Shown here piece by piece: positions 1 to 6,291 of a stretch of DNA of 7,279 bases. The stretch is taken from positions 1-7,279 of the forward strand of contig CAILWD010000330.1 in the NCBI GenBank assembly GCA_903837815.1, written 5' to 3'. Both the position numbers and the translations under genes were made by a program. Under the pieces are notes generated by a model. That model did no database searches. It was not told the origin of the DNA and saw only the letters and a list, made by a program, of their open reading frames with translations. Position 1 is the stretch's first letter. Each line of letters opens with the position of its first letter. The DNA comes from an uncultured Chloroflexota bacterium (GTDB taxonomy: Bacteria; Chloroflexota; Anaerolineae; Anaerolineales; Villigracilaceae).

Positions 1-2
1 AG

Positions 3-365
3 GCTCCGCGCCGTGAGTTTGTCCATTCCCTTATGCATCTGGCGGATAATGCCTTCAAGTTCAGTCCGCAGGAGGGGACGGTAAAAGTGACCGTCACGCC
101 CGGTGAAAATGGCGGCGCAACCATCACGATTCAAGATCAGGGCGCGGGGATTCCCGCTGACTTGCGCGAAAAGGTTTTCGAGCGCTTCTATCAGGTCAGC
201 CAGGGAGATAATCGTCAATTTCAGGGGTTGGGCGTCGGGTTGACCATTGCGCGGGCGGTGTTTTCCAGCCTGGGCGGCGGAGTAAAAATATTAGACTCAG
301 CGTCAGGCTGTTGTGTGCAAGCCACCCTTTCAGACTTGCAATTGGAAGATTTAACCTATGGATGA
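3..365 (+). CDS. Sensor histidine kinase, C-terminal fragment (HATPase domain), 5' end outside window
   Basis: The frame is open from base 3 and continues upstream of the window, so the ATG at 33 is internal and not a start. What is visible is one HATPase_c domain. The N box lies around the LADNAFKFSP segment (bases about 42-71), the G1 box reads DQGAGIP, the F box reads FERFYQ, and the G2 box reads GLGVGL. Together these form the ATP-binding lid of a two-component histidine kinase. The sensory and dimerisation/phosphoacceptor parts are missing only because of the window edge. The TGA at 363-365 lies inside the start of the next kinase gene, an 8-bp overlap that suggests translational coupling and one transcript. 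The domain assignment is secure. The signal sensed and the presence of membrane segments cannot be judged. Confidence 0.9.
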   Translation, partial: APRREFVHSLMHLADNAFKFSPQEGTVKVTVTPGENGGATITIQDQGAGIPADLREKVFERFYQVSQGDNRQFQGLGVGLTIARAVFSSLGGGVKILDSASGCCVQATLSDLQLEDLTYG

Positions 366-1887
366 GAAAACCACTCCCATTAAACGTCACATGCGCGCGC
401 TTTCGGTGATTAGCGAAGTCAGCGCGGTGCTTTTTCGTTCCACGAACCTCGAAACCAAATTCCCCGAAGTGCTGGAATCGCTTTGCTATGCCCTGGACGT
501 CTTTTGCTGCGCCCTGATCGAGGTTACTGATTCTGCCGCGCAAATTCGTTCGCAATGGATGAACGCCGATGATTTCGATGTCGAAACGGCGCTTGCACCT
601 TTTCTTGATTCACTTCGTGAAGGACCGCGCAGCGTTTTTTCGGCGACCGATGTGCGGATCCAAAACTCCGGCCTCCCACCCATCTCCATTCTTGTTGTCC
701 CCATTCAGGGCACGCTTGGTTCCTGGGGTTCTCTGGCGTTGTTCGACAAGAAGAGTCGATTATCATGGCTGAATACGGGTTTTGACGTCGTGCAAACCAC
801 TGCCAACCTGATCGGCGCCGCAATGGACCGCCTGCACTACGAAAAAGCCATTCGCCTGAGCGAAATGCGCAACCGCATTCTTGTGAGCGCCTTGCCCGAC
901 CTGCTGATTCGCACCGACCTTTCGGGACGCATCCTGGACTATAGCGTTCATCCCAGCCACCCTCTTTACATGCAGCGCGACTCCGTTGTTGGCTCGAGCC
1001 TGTTCAAAATCTGGCCCGCCGACGTGGTGAACATGATCATGGAACCCGACACAAAGGATACTTTCATTGCCTCGCATTGGGTGTATGGATTCAGCCTGCC
1101 GACCCACGACCAGGTCTTCGAGGCGCGCCTGCACCCCATCAGCGCCGAAGAAGCCTTAATCATCGTTCGCGACATTACCGAGCAGGCCCGTCTCGACCGC
1201 ATGAAGACGGACTTTATTAATCGCGCCTCACATGAACTGCGCACCCCCCTGACCGCCGCCATGTTAATGGTGGAGTTGTTGCAGGCGGGCGGCACGGAAG
1301 AGGAAAGGAAGGAATACCTCGACGCGCTCTCGAGTGAATTGAACCGTCAAAAGCAACTGGTCGACGAGTTGTTGCTTGCAGGGCGACTCGAAAGTGGCAG
1401 GATGAAGATCGACCCGGTTCCAATGGATTTGCTGCCGGTACTGAAGGAAGCGATGCGGGCAGTGAAAGTGATTGCCGACAAGCGCAAGACTTCCATTCAC
1501 CTGCATACAGACAGGCGATCCCTCCCGATCATTGGCGACAAGAGCGCATTGCTGCAGGTGTTCATCAACCTGATTAATAATGCCGTCAAATTTTCGCCCG
1601 AGCAGACAAGCGTCGAAGTGATTGCCCAGGCAGATGTGGATGGCGAAACCCGCGTCCTCGTGATCGACCATGGATTGGGGATTCCGCCCGACGCCATCCC
1701 CCATCTCTTCGAGCGTTTCTATCGCGCCCGCAATGTGACCGTGGCTGAAATCCCTGGCAGCGGCGTCGGGCTTTACATTGTCAAATCCATTGTAGATGAA
1801 CTCGGCGGGAGAATCGAAGTCAAAAGCGAATTAAATCAGGGGACAACTTTTATCGTTTCCCTCAAGCAACTGGGGAATGCAGGGTGA
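358..1887 (+). CDS. Soluble GAF-PAS sensor histidine kinase
   Basis: A complete 509-aa histidine kinase that would autophosphorylate on a histidine and pass the phosphate to a response regulator. By fold pattern, a GAF-like domain covers about residues 15-160 and a PAS-like domain about 170-275, ending in the typical IVRDITEQ linker. The HisKA dimerisation helix covers about 280-350, with H box SHELRTPLTA and phosphoacceptor His292. HATPase_c covers about 390-505: N box NLINNAVKFSP (404-414), G1 DHGLGIP (437-443), F box FERFYR (451-456), G2 GSGVGL (467-472). All catalytic boxes look intact. No hydrophobic membrane span or signal peptide is seen, so it should be cytosolic. The start at 358 is preceded by GGAAG at 344-348 and overlaps the upstream kinase by 8 bp. 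No response regulator is adjacent on this strand, so its partner is unknown. The GAF and PAS boundaries are inferred; kinase identity is certain. Confidence 0.95.
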   Translation: MDEKTTPIKRHMRALSVISEVSAVLFRSTNLETKFPEVLESLCYALDVFCCALIEVTDSAAQIRSQWMNADDFDVETALAPFLDSLREGPRSVFSATDVRIQNSGLPPISILVVPIQGTLGSWGSLALFDKKSRLSWLNTGFDVVQTTANLIGAAMDRLHYEKAIRLSEMRNRILVSALPDLLIRTDLSGRILDYSVHPSHPLYMQRDSVVGSSLFKIWPADVVNMIMEPDTKDTFIASHWVYGFSLPTHDQVFEARLHPISAEEALIIVRDITEQARLDRMKTDFINRASHELRTPLTAAMLMVELLQAGGTEEERKEYLDALSSELNRQKQLVDELLLAGRLESGRMKIDPVPMDLLPVLKEAMRAVKVIADKRKTSIHLHTDRRSLPIIGDKSALLQVFINLINNAVKFSPEQTSVEVIAQADVDGETRVLVIDHGLGIPPDAIPHLFERFYRARNVTVAEIPGSGVGLYIVKSIVDELGGRIEVKSELNQGTTFIVSLKQLGNAG

Positions 1888-1920
1888 GATGGTCACGCGC
1901 GGTTTGATGGCAAGCCGACT

Positions 1921-1950
1921 TTCACTGGCATATGCACAATATGCTATACT
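1921..1950 (+). promoter_or_regulatory. Candidate sigma-70 type promoter for the secernin-family gene
   Basis: In the 84-bp gap after the kinase there is TATACT at 1945-1950, preceded by TG at 1942-1943 (an extended -10), and TTCACT at 1921-1926 with an 18-bp spacer (4 of 6 matches to the -35 consensus). A start about 7 bases downstream would leave a short leader of some 15 bases, which still contains the AAGGA at 1961-1965, six bases before the ATG. This would let the hydrolase gene be expressed separately from the kinases. It is a pattern match only. Confidence 0.45.
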
Positions 1951-1971
1951 TCGCCTGCCAAAGGAAAAACC

Positions 1972-3303
1972 ATGTGTGACACTCTCATCGCAACCCCTTC
2001 CTCCACCGCAAATGGCGTCGCCATCTTCGGCAAAAACTCAGACCGCCCGCCGAATGAAGGCCAGCACATGGCGTATGTCCCCGCCCTCCAATACCCGCCT
2101 GACAGCCGCCTCAGATGCACATACATCGAAATCCCCCAGGTGAAAAAAACATATGCCGTCCTGCTCTCCAAACCCTTTTGGATGTGGGGCGCGGAAATGG
2201 GAATCAACGAGCATGGGCTGGTCATTGGCAACGAAGCGGTATATTCCAAAATTCCCCCAAACAAAGAGCCTGCCTTATTAGGCATGGACTTGTTGCGGCT
2301 TGCCCTCGAACGCGCCATCACGCCGCGGGAAGCGGTGCAGGTCATTATTGAGTTGCTGGAACAGCATGGTCAGGGCGGCAACTGTGCTTCGCACGGCGAA
2401 ACCATGTACTACCACAACAGCTTCCTAATTGCGAACGCCAACGACGGCTGGGTGCTCGAAACAGTGGGGCGGCACTGGGTGGCGCGCCAACTCAAAGACT
2501 CCTATTCCATTTCGAATTGTCTCACGCTTGGAAGTCAATTCGATATTGCCTCACCGGGGCTTGCCCAGTTTGCCGCCGAAAAGGGCTATGCCAAATCTGC
2601 CGCGCAATTTGATGTCGCCCGCGATATGTCTGACCTGCTTTACACCACATTGGGCAAGGGCCGCGTGCGCTGCTCCACGACAAAGAACCTGATGGATGCG
2701 CAACAGGGAAAAATTTCCGTCGAGACGGTCATGCGAATTCTCCGCTACCACGAAGTAGAGCCGTTCGACCCTGCATCCTCCAGCCCGCTGGCAGTTGACG
2801 TTTGTATGCATGCAGGGTTTGGCCCCATTCATATCAGCCAAACCACGGCATCTATGGTATGTCACCTCGACGGGAACGCTTCGACTCTCTTCATCACCGG
2901 AACCTCGGCTCCATGCACAGGAATTTTCAAGCCGATATGGCTGGACGCCTCACCGGCCATCCTGGCTGCGCTTGGGCCTGATCCTTCCTCGACTTATGAT
3001 TTCAAATCCCTGTTCTGGTCGCACGAACGCCTGCACCGCGCCGTACTGCTCAATTATTCGGAGCGCCTCAGCGCCTATGCTGACGACCGTGACGCGTTGG
3101 AAAAGAAATTCGTGCGGGGCGCGCTGGAGTTATCTAAAGCCCCCCTGATGGAGCGCATTGAATTCTCTGCCCAATGTTTCAATGAGGCAATCCAGGCCGA
3201 AGAGGAATGGCTGACACGCATCGAAAAAATTCCCCCGCGCAGGAGGGTTTTGTATACCAATGCCTGGGTTGGGTTCAATAAAAAGGCAGGAATGCCGGCC
3301 TGA
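1972..3303 (+). CDS. Secernin-family (peptidase C69) N-terminal-nucleophile hydrolase
   Basis: A complete 443-aa protein of the secernin/dipeptidase C69 family. It starts MCDTLI: after removal of Met1, Cys2 would be the exposed N-terminal nucleophile typical of this Ntn-hydrolase family, with no propeptide or signal peptide. Secernin-type motifs follow in order: GKNSDRP (20-26), a Trp-rich WMWGAEMG block (70-77) running into NEHGLVIGNEA (79-89), LLGMDLLRLALER (102-114), EQHGQGGN (130-137) and WVLETVG (160-166). The match to animal secernins in these blocks is closer than to secreted Lactobacillus PepD-like enzymes (comparison from memory). The length is full for the family. The start is fixed by Cys2 and by the AAGGA Shine-Dalgarno at 1961-1965. 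It should act in the cytoplasm as an amidohydrolase or peptidase on an unknown substrate. It is followed by an intrinsic terminator and is probably monocistronic. Family assignment is strong; biochemical activity is not shown by the sequence. Confidence 0.93.
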   Translation: MCDTLIATPSSTANGVAIFGKNSDRPPNEGQHMAYVPALQYPPDSRLRCTYIEIPQVKKTYAVLLSKPFWMWGAEMGINEHGLVIGNEAVYSKIPPNKEPALLGMDLLRLALERAITPREAVQVIIELLEQHGQGGNCASHGETMYYHNSFLIANANDGWVLETVGRHWVARQLKDSYSISNCLTLGSQFDIASPGLAQFAAEKGYAKSAAQFDVARDMSDLLYTTLGKGRVRCSTTKNLMDAQQGKISVETVMRILRYHEVEPFDPASSSPLAVDVCMHAGFGPIHISQTTASMVCHLDGNASTLFITGTSAPCTGIFKPIWLDASPAILAALGPDPSSTYDFKSLFWSHERLHRAVLLNYSERLSAYADDRDALEKKFVRGALELSKAPLMERIEFSAQCFNEAIQAEEEWLTRIEKIPPRRRVLYTNAWVGFNKKAGMPA

Positions 3304-3340
3304 CGACAGACCAGCCACTTTTTTGTGACATTTGAATCAT

Positions 3341-3375
3341 TCCCGCTGCCATTCCTGGTGGCGGGAGTTTTATTT
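3341..3375 (+). terminator. Intrinsic terminator after the secernin-family gene
   Basis: A 10-bp stem pairs 3341-3350 with 3357-3366 around a 6-base loop, followed by GTTTTATTT. The stem has two internal G-U pairs in the + strand RNA. In the - strand RNA these become A-C mismatches and no U tract follows, so the element is polarised and ends transcription from the left. Its T tract runs six bases into the 3' end of the convergent tsaC gene. Confidence 0.75.
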
Positions 3376-3987
3376 GTGATCGGAAAGCGTTTGCAGAAGG
3401 TCATCCAATGAAATAGGACCCTCTCTCAGAATGAGAGGTTCCTTGCCTGTGCAATCCACCAGCGTGGATGGGAATCCGCCGGGAGTTTTGCCGCCATCCA
3501 AAATCAAGGGGATGCGTCCTTTGAGCTGGGCGTACACTTCCTGTGCGGTGGATGGATTAAGTCCCCCGGAAATATTGGCAGAGGTTACAGCCATGGGACC
3601 GGCGGCGCGGAGCAAGGCGCGGGCGTCGGGGTGGTTCGGGATGCGGACGGCGACGGTGGGAGTGGCCGAGACGGCTGCGGGGAGAGTTGACTTTTTGGGG
3701 ATGACGCAGGTCAAGGGTCCAGGCCAGAAATATCGAGAGAAGCGTGTAGCCATTTCGGGAATTGCGTCCGACACTTGATGCAGGTCATCCAAGTCCGCTA
3801 TCAAAATGGGAATGGCCTTTTCGATGGGGCGATCCTTGGCCAGGTAGATTGACTCGATGGCGGTGTTGTCGAAGGCAAGCGAGCCGACCCCATACACGGT
3901 GTCGGTGGGGAATGCTACAATGCCTCCGTTTTTTATAATATCAAGCGCTTGGGCAATTTGAGAAGCGGGGATGATTTCAGTTTTCAT
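3370..3987 (-). CDS. tsaC: L-threonylcarbamoyladenylate synthase, short TsaC/YrdC type
   Basis: This enzyme makes threonylcarbamoyl-AMP from threonine, bicarbonate and ATP, the first step of t6A modification of ANN-decoding tRNAs; the product is used by the TsaD complex. The 205-aa protein is a single YrdC domain without the C-terminal Sua5 domain. Signatures are PTDTVYG (27-33), the KxR pair K51/R53 in AKDRP, WPGPLT (88-93), RIPNH (115-119) and SANISG (136-141), all expected for nucleotide and threonine binding. A start at 4002 is also possible and would add five residues. The ATG at 3985-3987 is preferred because CAGG at 3994-3997 gives a Shine-Dalgarno six bases upstream, while the earlier ATG has none, and the homologous region begins there. 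With this start it overlaps the end of prmC by 11 bp. Called Sua5 or YwlC in other naming schemes. Confidence 0.93.
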   Translation of the reverse strand: MKTEIIPASQIAQALDIIKNGGIVAFPTDTVYGVGSLAFDNTAIESIYLAKDRPIEKAIPILIADLDDLHQVSDAIPEMATRFSRYFWPGPLTCVIPKKSTLPAAVSATPTVAVRIPNHPDARALLRAAGPMAVTSANISGGLNPSTAQEVYAQLKGRIPLILDGGKTPGGFPSTLVDCTGKEPLILREGPISLDDLLQTLSDHK

Positions 3988-4900
3988 TTTTAGCCTGTGC
4001 ATGACCGTTGCCTGGATTATATTGCCCTGCGCGATTGATCGACAGGTTGACTTGTGCCAGCCTGTCGCGTCCTGCCAGGTCGCGGCAGAGTTGAATTTCG
4101 GCGCTGGGGAATGCCTCTTGCGCCAAGCGGGTGACTGCCTTTCCGAGGGTGGATTCGATTTCGAACAGAATCATGCCTTGTGGGGCGAGCCATTTGGGGG
4201 CGAGTTGCAAGATTTGGCGGTAAATAGTCAGCCCATCTGTGCCGCCGTCGAGGGCGAGGGTTGGTTCGCGCCCGAAGATGGGTAGCAAATGCAGGGTCGA
4301 GGTGGGGATGTAGGGTGGGTTAGAGCAAATCAAGTCAAAAGTCGAAGGTCGGAGGTCTAACTTTTGGTTTTCGACTTTTGACTCAGGCAACAAATCGCAT
4401 TCCACAAATTCAATCTGCCCTCCAACCCGGTGTTTTTTTGCGTTGCTTTTTGCAATTTCCAGCGCGGCGGGAGAGATGTCGGTGGCGAGGATGTGGGCTT
4501 GGGGAATGTGTTTGGCGATGGAGATGGCAATTGCGCCCGATCCTGTGCCGATGTCTGCTACTCTGGGGGAGCGGACAGACTTCAGCCAAGCCAAAGCCTT
4601 TTCGACGAGCAGTTCCGTTTCGGGGCGCGGAATCAACACATCGGGTGTCAGGTCAAAGTCCAGCCCGAAGAATTCCCATTTTCCTAAAACGTAGGGCAGG
4701 GGTTCGCCCGCTTCCAACCTTTTTAGAGGGGGTTCGACCCGCGATTCGTCCAACTCGAATTCGGGATGAGCCGCAAGCCAGGCGCGGTTTTTCCCTGTAA
4801 GATGCGCCAGTAAAACCTGCGCGTCGAGCTGGGGTGTTTCGCTGCGCGTAGTGGTTTCAAGCCGATACGCCGTCGACGCAAGCAGGTCTGGAATTTTCAT
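3977..4900 (-). CDS. prmC: Release factor glutamine N5-methyltransferase
   Basis: A SAM-dependent methyltransferase that modifies the glutamine of the GGQ motif in RF1 and RF2 and so speeds peptide release; its substrate gene prfA lies directly upstream. The 307-aa protein has the helical N-terminal substrate-binding domain (about 1-80), IPRPETE (90-96), the SAM-binding loop DIGTGSG (116-122), the acidic D141 at the next strand, and the catalytic NPPY (194-197). It ends with the conserved AGRDR block (276-280). Two features are odd. Residues 173-189, just before NPPY, are encoded by a 49-bp repeat array and look like an extra loop. A polar tail of about 20 residues follows the usual end and overlaps tsaC. 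The length is some 30 residues above the E. coli protein. The start is 7 bp after the prfA stop, with no clear Shine-Dalgarno, which suggests translational coupling. Assignment is secure. Confidence 0.95.
   Translation of the reverse strand: MKIPDLLASTAYRLETTTRSETPQLDAQVLLAHLTGKNRAWLAAHPEFELDESRVEPPLKRLEAGEPLPYVLGKWEFFGLDFDLTPDVLIPRPETELLVEKALAWLKSVRSPRVADIGTGSGAIAISIAKHIPQAHILATDISPAALEIAKSNAKKHRVGGQIEFVECDLLPESKVENQKLDLRPSTFDLICSNPPYIPTSTLHLLPIFGREPTLALDGGTDGLTIYRQILQLAPKWLAPQGMILFEIESTLGKAVTRLAQEAFPSAEIQLCRDLAGRDRLAQVNLSINRAGQYNPGNGHAQAKNEN
4334..4382. repeat. Inverted array of seven 7-base units inside prmC
   Basis: The 49 bases divide exactly into seven heptads. Read on the + strand, units 1-3 (4334-4340, 4341-4347, 4348-4354) fit GTCRRAR and unit 4 is a diverged GTC-start unit. 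Units 5-7 are in the reverse orientation (the last two are TTTCGAC and TTTTGAC, reverse complements of GTCGAAA and GTCAAAA; unit 5 is diverged). As a result the outer 14 bases, 4333-4346 and 4370-4383, form a perfect inverted repeat around a 23-base centre. The array is translated as PrmC residues 173-189. Seven-base units are not a coding period, so this looks like an inserted repeat element and not codon usage. Confidence 0.7.
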
Positions 4901-4907
4901 GCGTTTT

Positions 4908-5981
4908 TTATTCGTCGTCTATGCCGGAGGCGGCGAGTTTGTCGGCTTCGTCCTGTGTCGAGAGTTCTTCGATGAATTGGTCAATGGAGCCGTCCATGAC
5001 GCCGGGCAGGTTGTAGCTCGAATAGCCGATGCGATGGTCGGTGACGCGGTTTTGCGGGTAATTGTAGGTGCGGATTTTCTCCGAGCGGTCGCCGGAGCCA
5101 ACCTGTGAGCGGCGGTTGGCTTCCAGTTCGGCGCGGCGTTTCTGCTCTTCGATTTCGTACAGGCGGGCGCGGAGGATGCTTAACGCGCGCAATTTATTTT
5201 GTAATTGTGAGCGTTCGTCCTGGCAGGTGACGATCATGCCCGTCGGTTTGTGGTACAGGCGGACGGCGGTGGAGTTCTTTTGAACGTTTTGCCCGCCCGC
5301 GCCGGAGGAACGGTAGACTTCGATGGTGATGTCGCTTTCGGGGATGTCGATTTCCACGTCGTCCACTTCTGCCAGCACAGTCACGGTTGCGGTGGAGGTG
5401 TGGATACGCCCCTGTGATTCCGTCGCCGGTACGCGCTGAACGCGATGCACGCCCGACTCATATTTGAGCTTTGAGAAGACGCCTTTGCCTTTAACCTCGA
5501 AAATGACTTCTTTGTACCCGCCCACGCCGATGGCATTTTCCGACATGATTTCGGTCTTCCAGCGTTTGTCTTCGGCATAACGGGTGTACATGCGGAATAG
5601 GTCTGCGGCGAAGATGGCGGCTTCGTCGCCGCCAGCGCCGGCGCGGACTTCCACGATGACGTTCTTGTCGTCGCGCGGGTCTTTGGGAACGAGCAAGCCT
5701 TTGATTTCTTTTTCAAGAAGTTCGATCTTTGGGGTCAGGTCTTCCACATCGGCTTTTGCCAAAGCGACCAGTTCGGCATCGTTTTCGGTTTCGATAAGCG
5801 CCTTTGCTTCGTCGAGGCTTTTCATGGCCTGGCGGTATTCCCGCGCCTTTGTGATGAGCGGTTCCAAATCCACCCGTTCTTTGTTAACTTCGCCTGCGCG
5901 CTGATAATTAATCGCCGGGTCGAGCAGTTCGCTGCCCAGTTGTTCGTAGCGGTTTTCGATGGCTTGTAGTTTGTCGAGCAT
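4908..5981 (-). CDS. prfA: Peptide chain release factor 1 (RF1)
   Basis: RF1 recognises UAA and UAG in the ribosomal A site and triggers hydrolysis of peptidyl-tRNA. The 357-aa protein is close to the usual 355-360 residues. The N-terminal helical domain (about 1-100) is followed by a core with RAGAGGDEA (113-121). The stop-codon motif PAT at 185-187, inside RVPATESQGRIHTS, marks it as RF1 and not RF2, which carries SPF. The catalytic GGQ is at 229-231, and Gln231 is the residue that PrmC methylates. The following segment reads NVQKNSTAVR where E. coli RF1 has HVNTTDSAVR. The start ATG at 5979-5981 is preceded by AGGA about eight bases upstream. It is the first gene of the prfA-prmC-tsaC unit. 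Assignment is certain. Confidence 0.98.
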   Translation of the reverse strand: MLDKLQAIENRYEQLGSELLDPAINYQRAGEVNKERVDLEPLITKAREYRQAMKSLDEAKALIETENDAELVALAKADVEDLTPKIELLEKEIKGLLVPKDPRDDKNVIVEVRAGAGGDEAAIFAADLFRMYTRYAEDKRWKTEIMSENAIGVGGYKEVIFEVKGKGVFSKLKYESGVHRVQRVPATESQGRIHTSTATVTVLAEVDDVEIDIPESDITIEVYRSSGAGGQNVQKNSTAVRLYHKPTGMIVTCQDERSQLQNKLRALSILRARLYEIEEQKRRAELEANRRSQVGSGDRSEKIRTYNYPQNRVTDHRIGYSSYNLPGVMDGSIDQFIEELSTQDEADKLAASGIDDE

Positions 5982-6052
5982 GTTTTTTATCCTAACTGAA
6001 GTCTAACGACTCTTGTTGTTCGCGGCGCATGTCAAAAGTCAGGACGCGAAGC

Positions 6053-6081
6053 ATTTAACTTTGTGTGTCAGTTCCTGAAAA
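6053..6081 (-). promoter_or_regulatory. Weak candidate promoter for prfA
   Basis: Read on the - strand, TTTTCA (6076-6081) and TTAAAT (6053-6058) are separated by exactly 17 bases, each matching 4 of 6 consensus positions. It lies downstream of the hairpin, so it would give a prfA transcript free of the terminator-like structure. A match of this quality also arises by chance. Confidence 0.25.
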
Positions 6082-6088
6082 TTTGCGC

Positions 6089-6116
6089 AATAAAGCGCGG
6101 CATATTTCTGCCGCGC
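6089..6116 (-). terminator. Hairpin, likely intrinsic terminator of the uvrC-side transcript
   Basis: A perfect 8-bp GC-rich stem pairs 6095-6102 with 6109-6116 around a 6-base loop. On the - strand it is followed by TTTATT. It sits 24 bases past the stop of the 46-aa membrane protein gene, the normal place for a terminator of the uvrC/receiver/small-protein transcript. The U run is short, so termination may be partial, or the hairpin may instead act at the 5' end of a prfA leader. Confidence 0.5.
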
Positions 6117-6123
6117 GGAGGGC

Positions 6124-6132
6124 ATTATACCA
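6124..6132 (-). promoter_or_regulatory. Perfect extended -10 box (TGG-TATAAT) upstream of prfA
   Basis: The - strand reads TGGTATAAT here, a perfect -10 hexamer with the TGn extension. No good -35 box exists at 16-19 bases upstream (best TAACAA at 6148-6153). The predicted transcription start, about 6117, falls at the first base of the hairpin at 6095-6116, so a transcript from it would begin with that stem. It could be the prfA promoter with a 5'-terminal hairpin, or chance. Confidence 0.4.
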
Positions 6133-6139
6133 AGGGGCG

Positions 6140-6280
6140 CTAATAGGTTGTTACAGCCGAAAGCACCATGGAAAGAATCAGTAGGATTGCAAAGATGGCG
6201 AACATAATCTGCGCCGACCTTTTTGAGGCGTTTTCGACAGGCTTGGTTTGTTTTTTGTTTTTTACGGGTTTTCCAGTCAT
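6140..6280 (-). CDS. Small single-span membrane protein of unknown function, 46 aa
   Basis: An ATG at 6278-6280 opens a 46-codon frame ending in TAG at 6140-6142. It starts 11 bp after the stop of the receiver gene on the same strand, with a weak GAG Shine-Dalgarno (AGCGAG about six bases upstream). Residues 1-22 are strongly basic (seven Lys/Arg, starting MTGKPVKNKK). Residues about 24-43 (QIMFAIFAILLILSMVLSAV) form one continuous hydrophobic helix, followed by three polar or aromatic residues. By the positive-inside rule the N terminus faces the cytoplasm. The clean basic-then-hydrophobic design and operon-like spacing support a real gene. I do not recognise the family. It could be a small membrane regulator or an uncharacterised conserved protein; a chance frame is less likely but not excluded. 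Confidence 0.65.
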   Translation of the reverse strand: MTGKPVKNKKQTKPVENASKRSAQIMFAIFAILLILSMVLSAVTTY

Positions 6281-6291
6281 TTCGTACTCGC

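Larger units (their letters stand above)
5982..6139 (-). other. 158-bp leader/intergenic region upstream of prfA
   Basis: No gene is seen here. Going towards prfA it holds a perfect TATAAT box, a GC-rich hairpin followed by a short U run, a weaker promoter-like pair, and short matches to the heptad array in prmC (GTCAAAAGTC at 6031-6040; GTCTAAC at 6001-6007). The AGGA that serves prfA lies at its end. No tRNA-like or riboswitch-like fold is recognisable by eye. Confidence 0.6.

Noticed and set aside
1264..1704. Long - strand open frame opposite the HisKA/HATPase region
   Set aside because: It is an antisense shadow of strongly conserved kinase codons and contains no motif.
3977..4002. Upstream ATG at 4000-4002 as the tsaC start
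   Set aside because: No Shine-Dalgarno precedes it and it adds five residues outside the conserved domain. The ATG at 3985-3987 has CAGG at good spacing.
6030..6035. Perfect TTGACA on the - strand in the prfA leader as a -35 box
   Set aside because: No acceptable -10 hexamer occurs 16-19 bases downstream. The box is part of the GTCAAAA heptad-like match, which explains it without a promoter.
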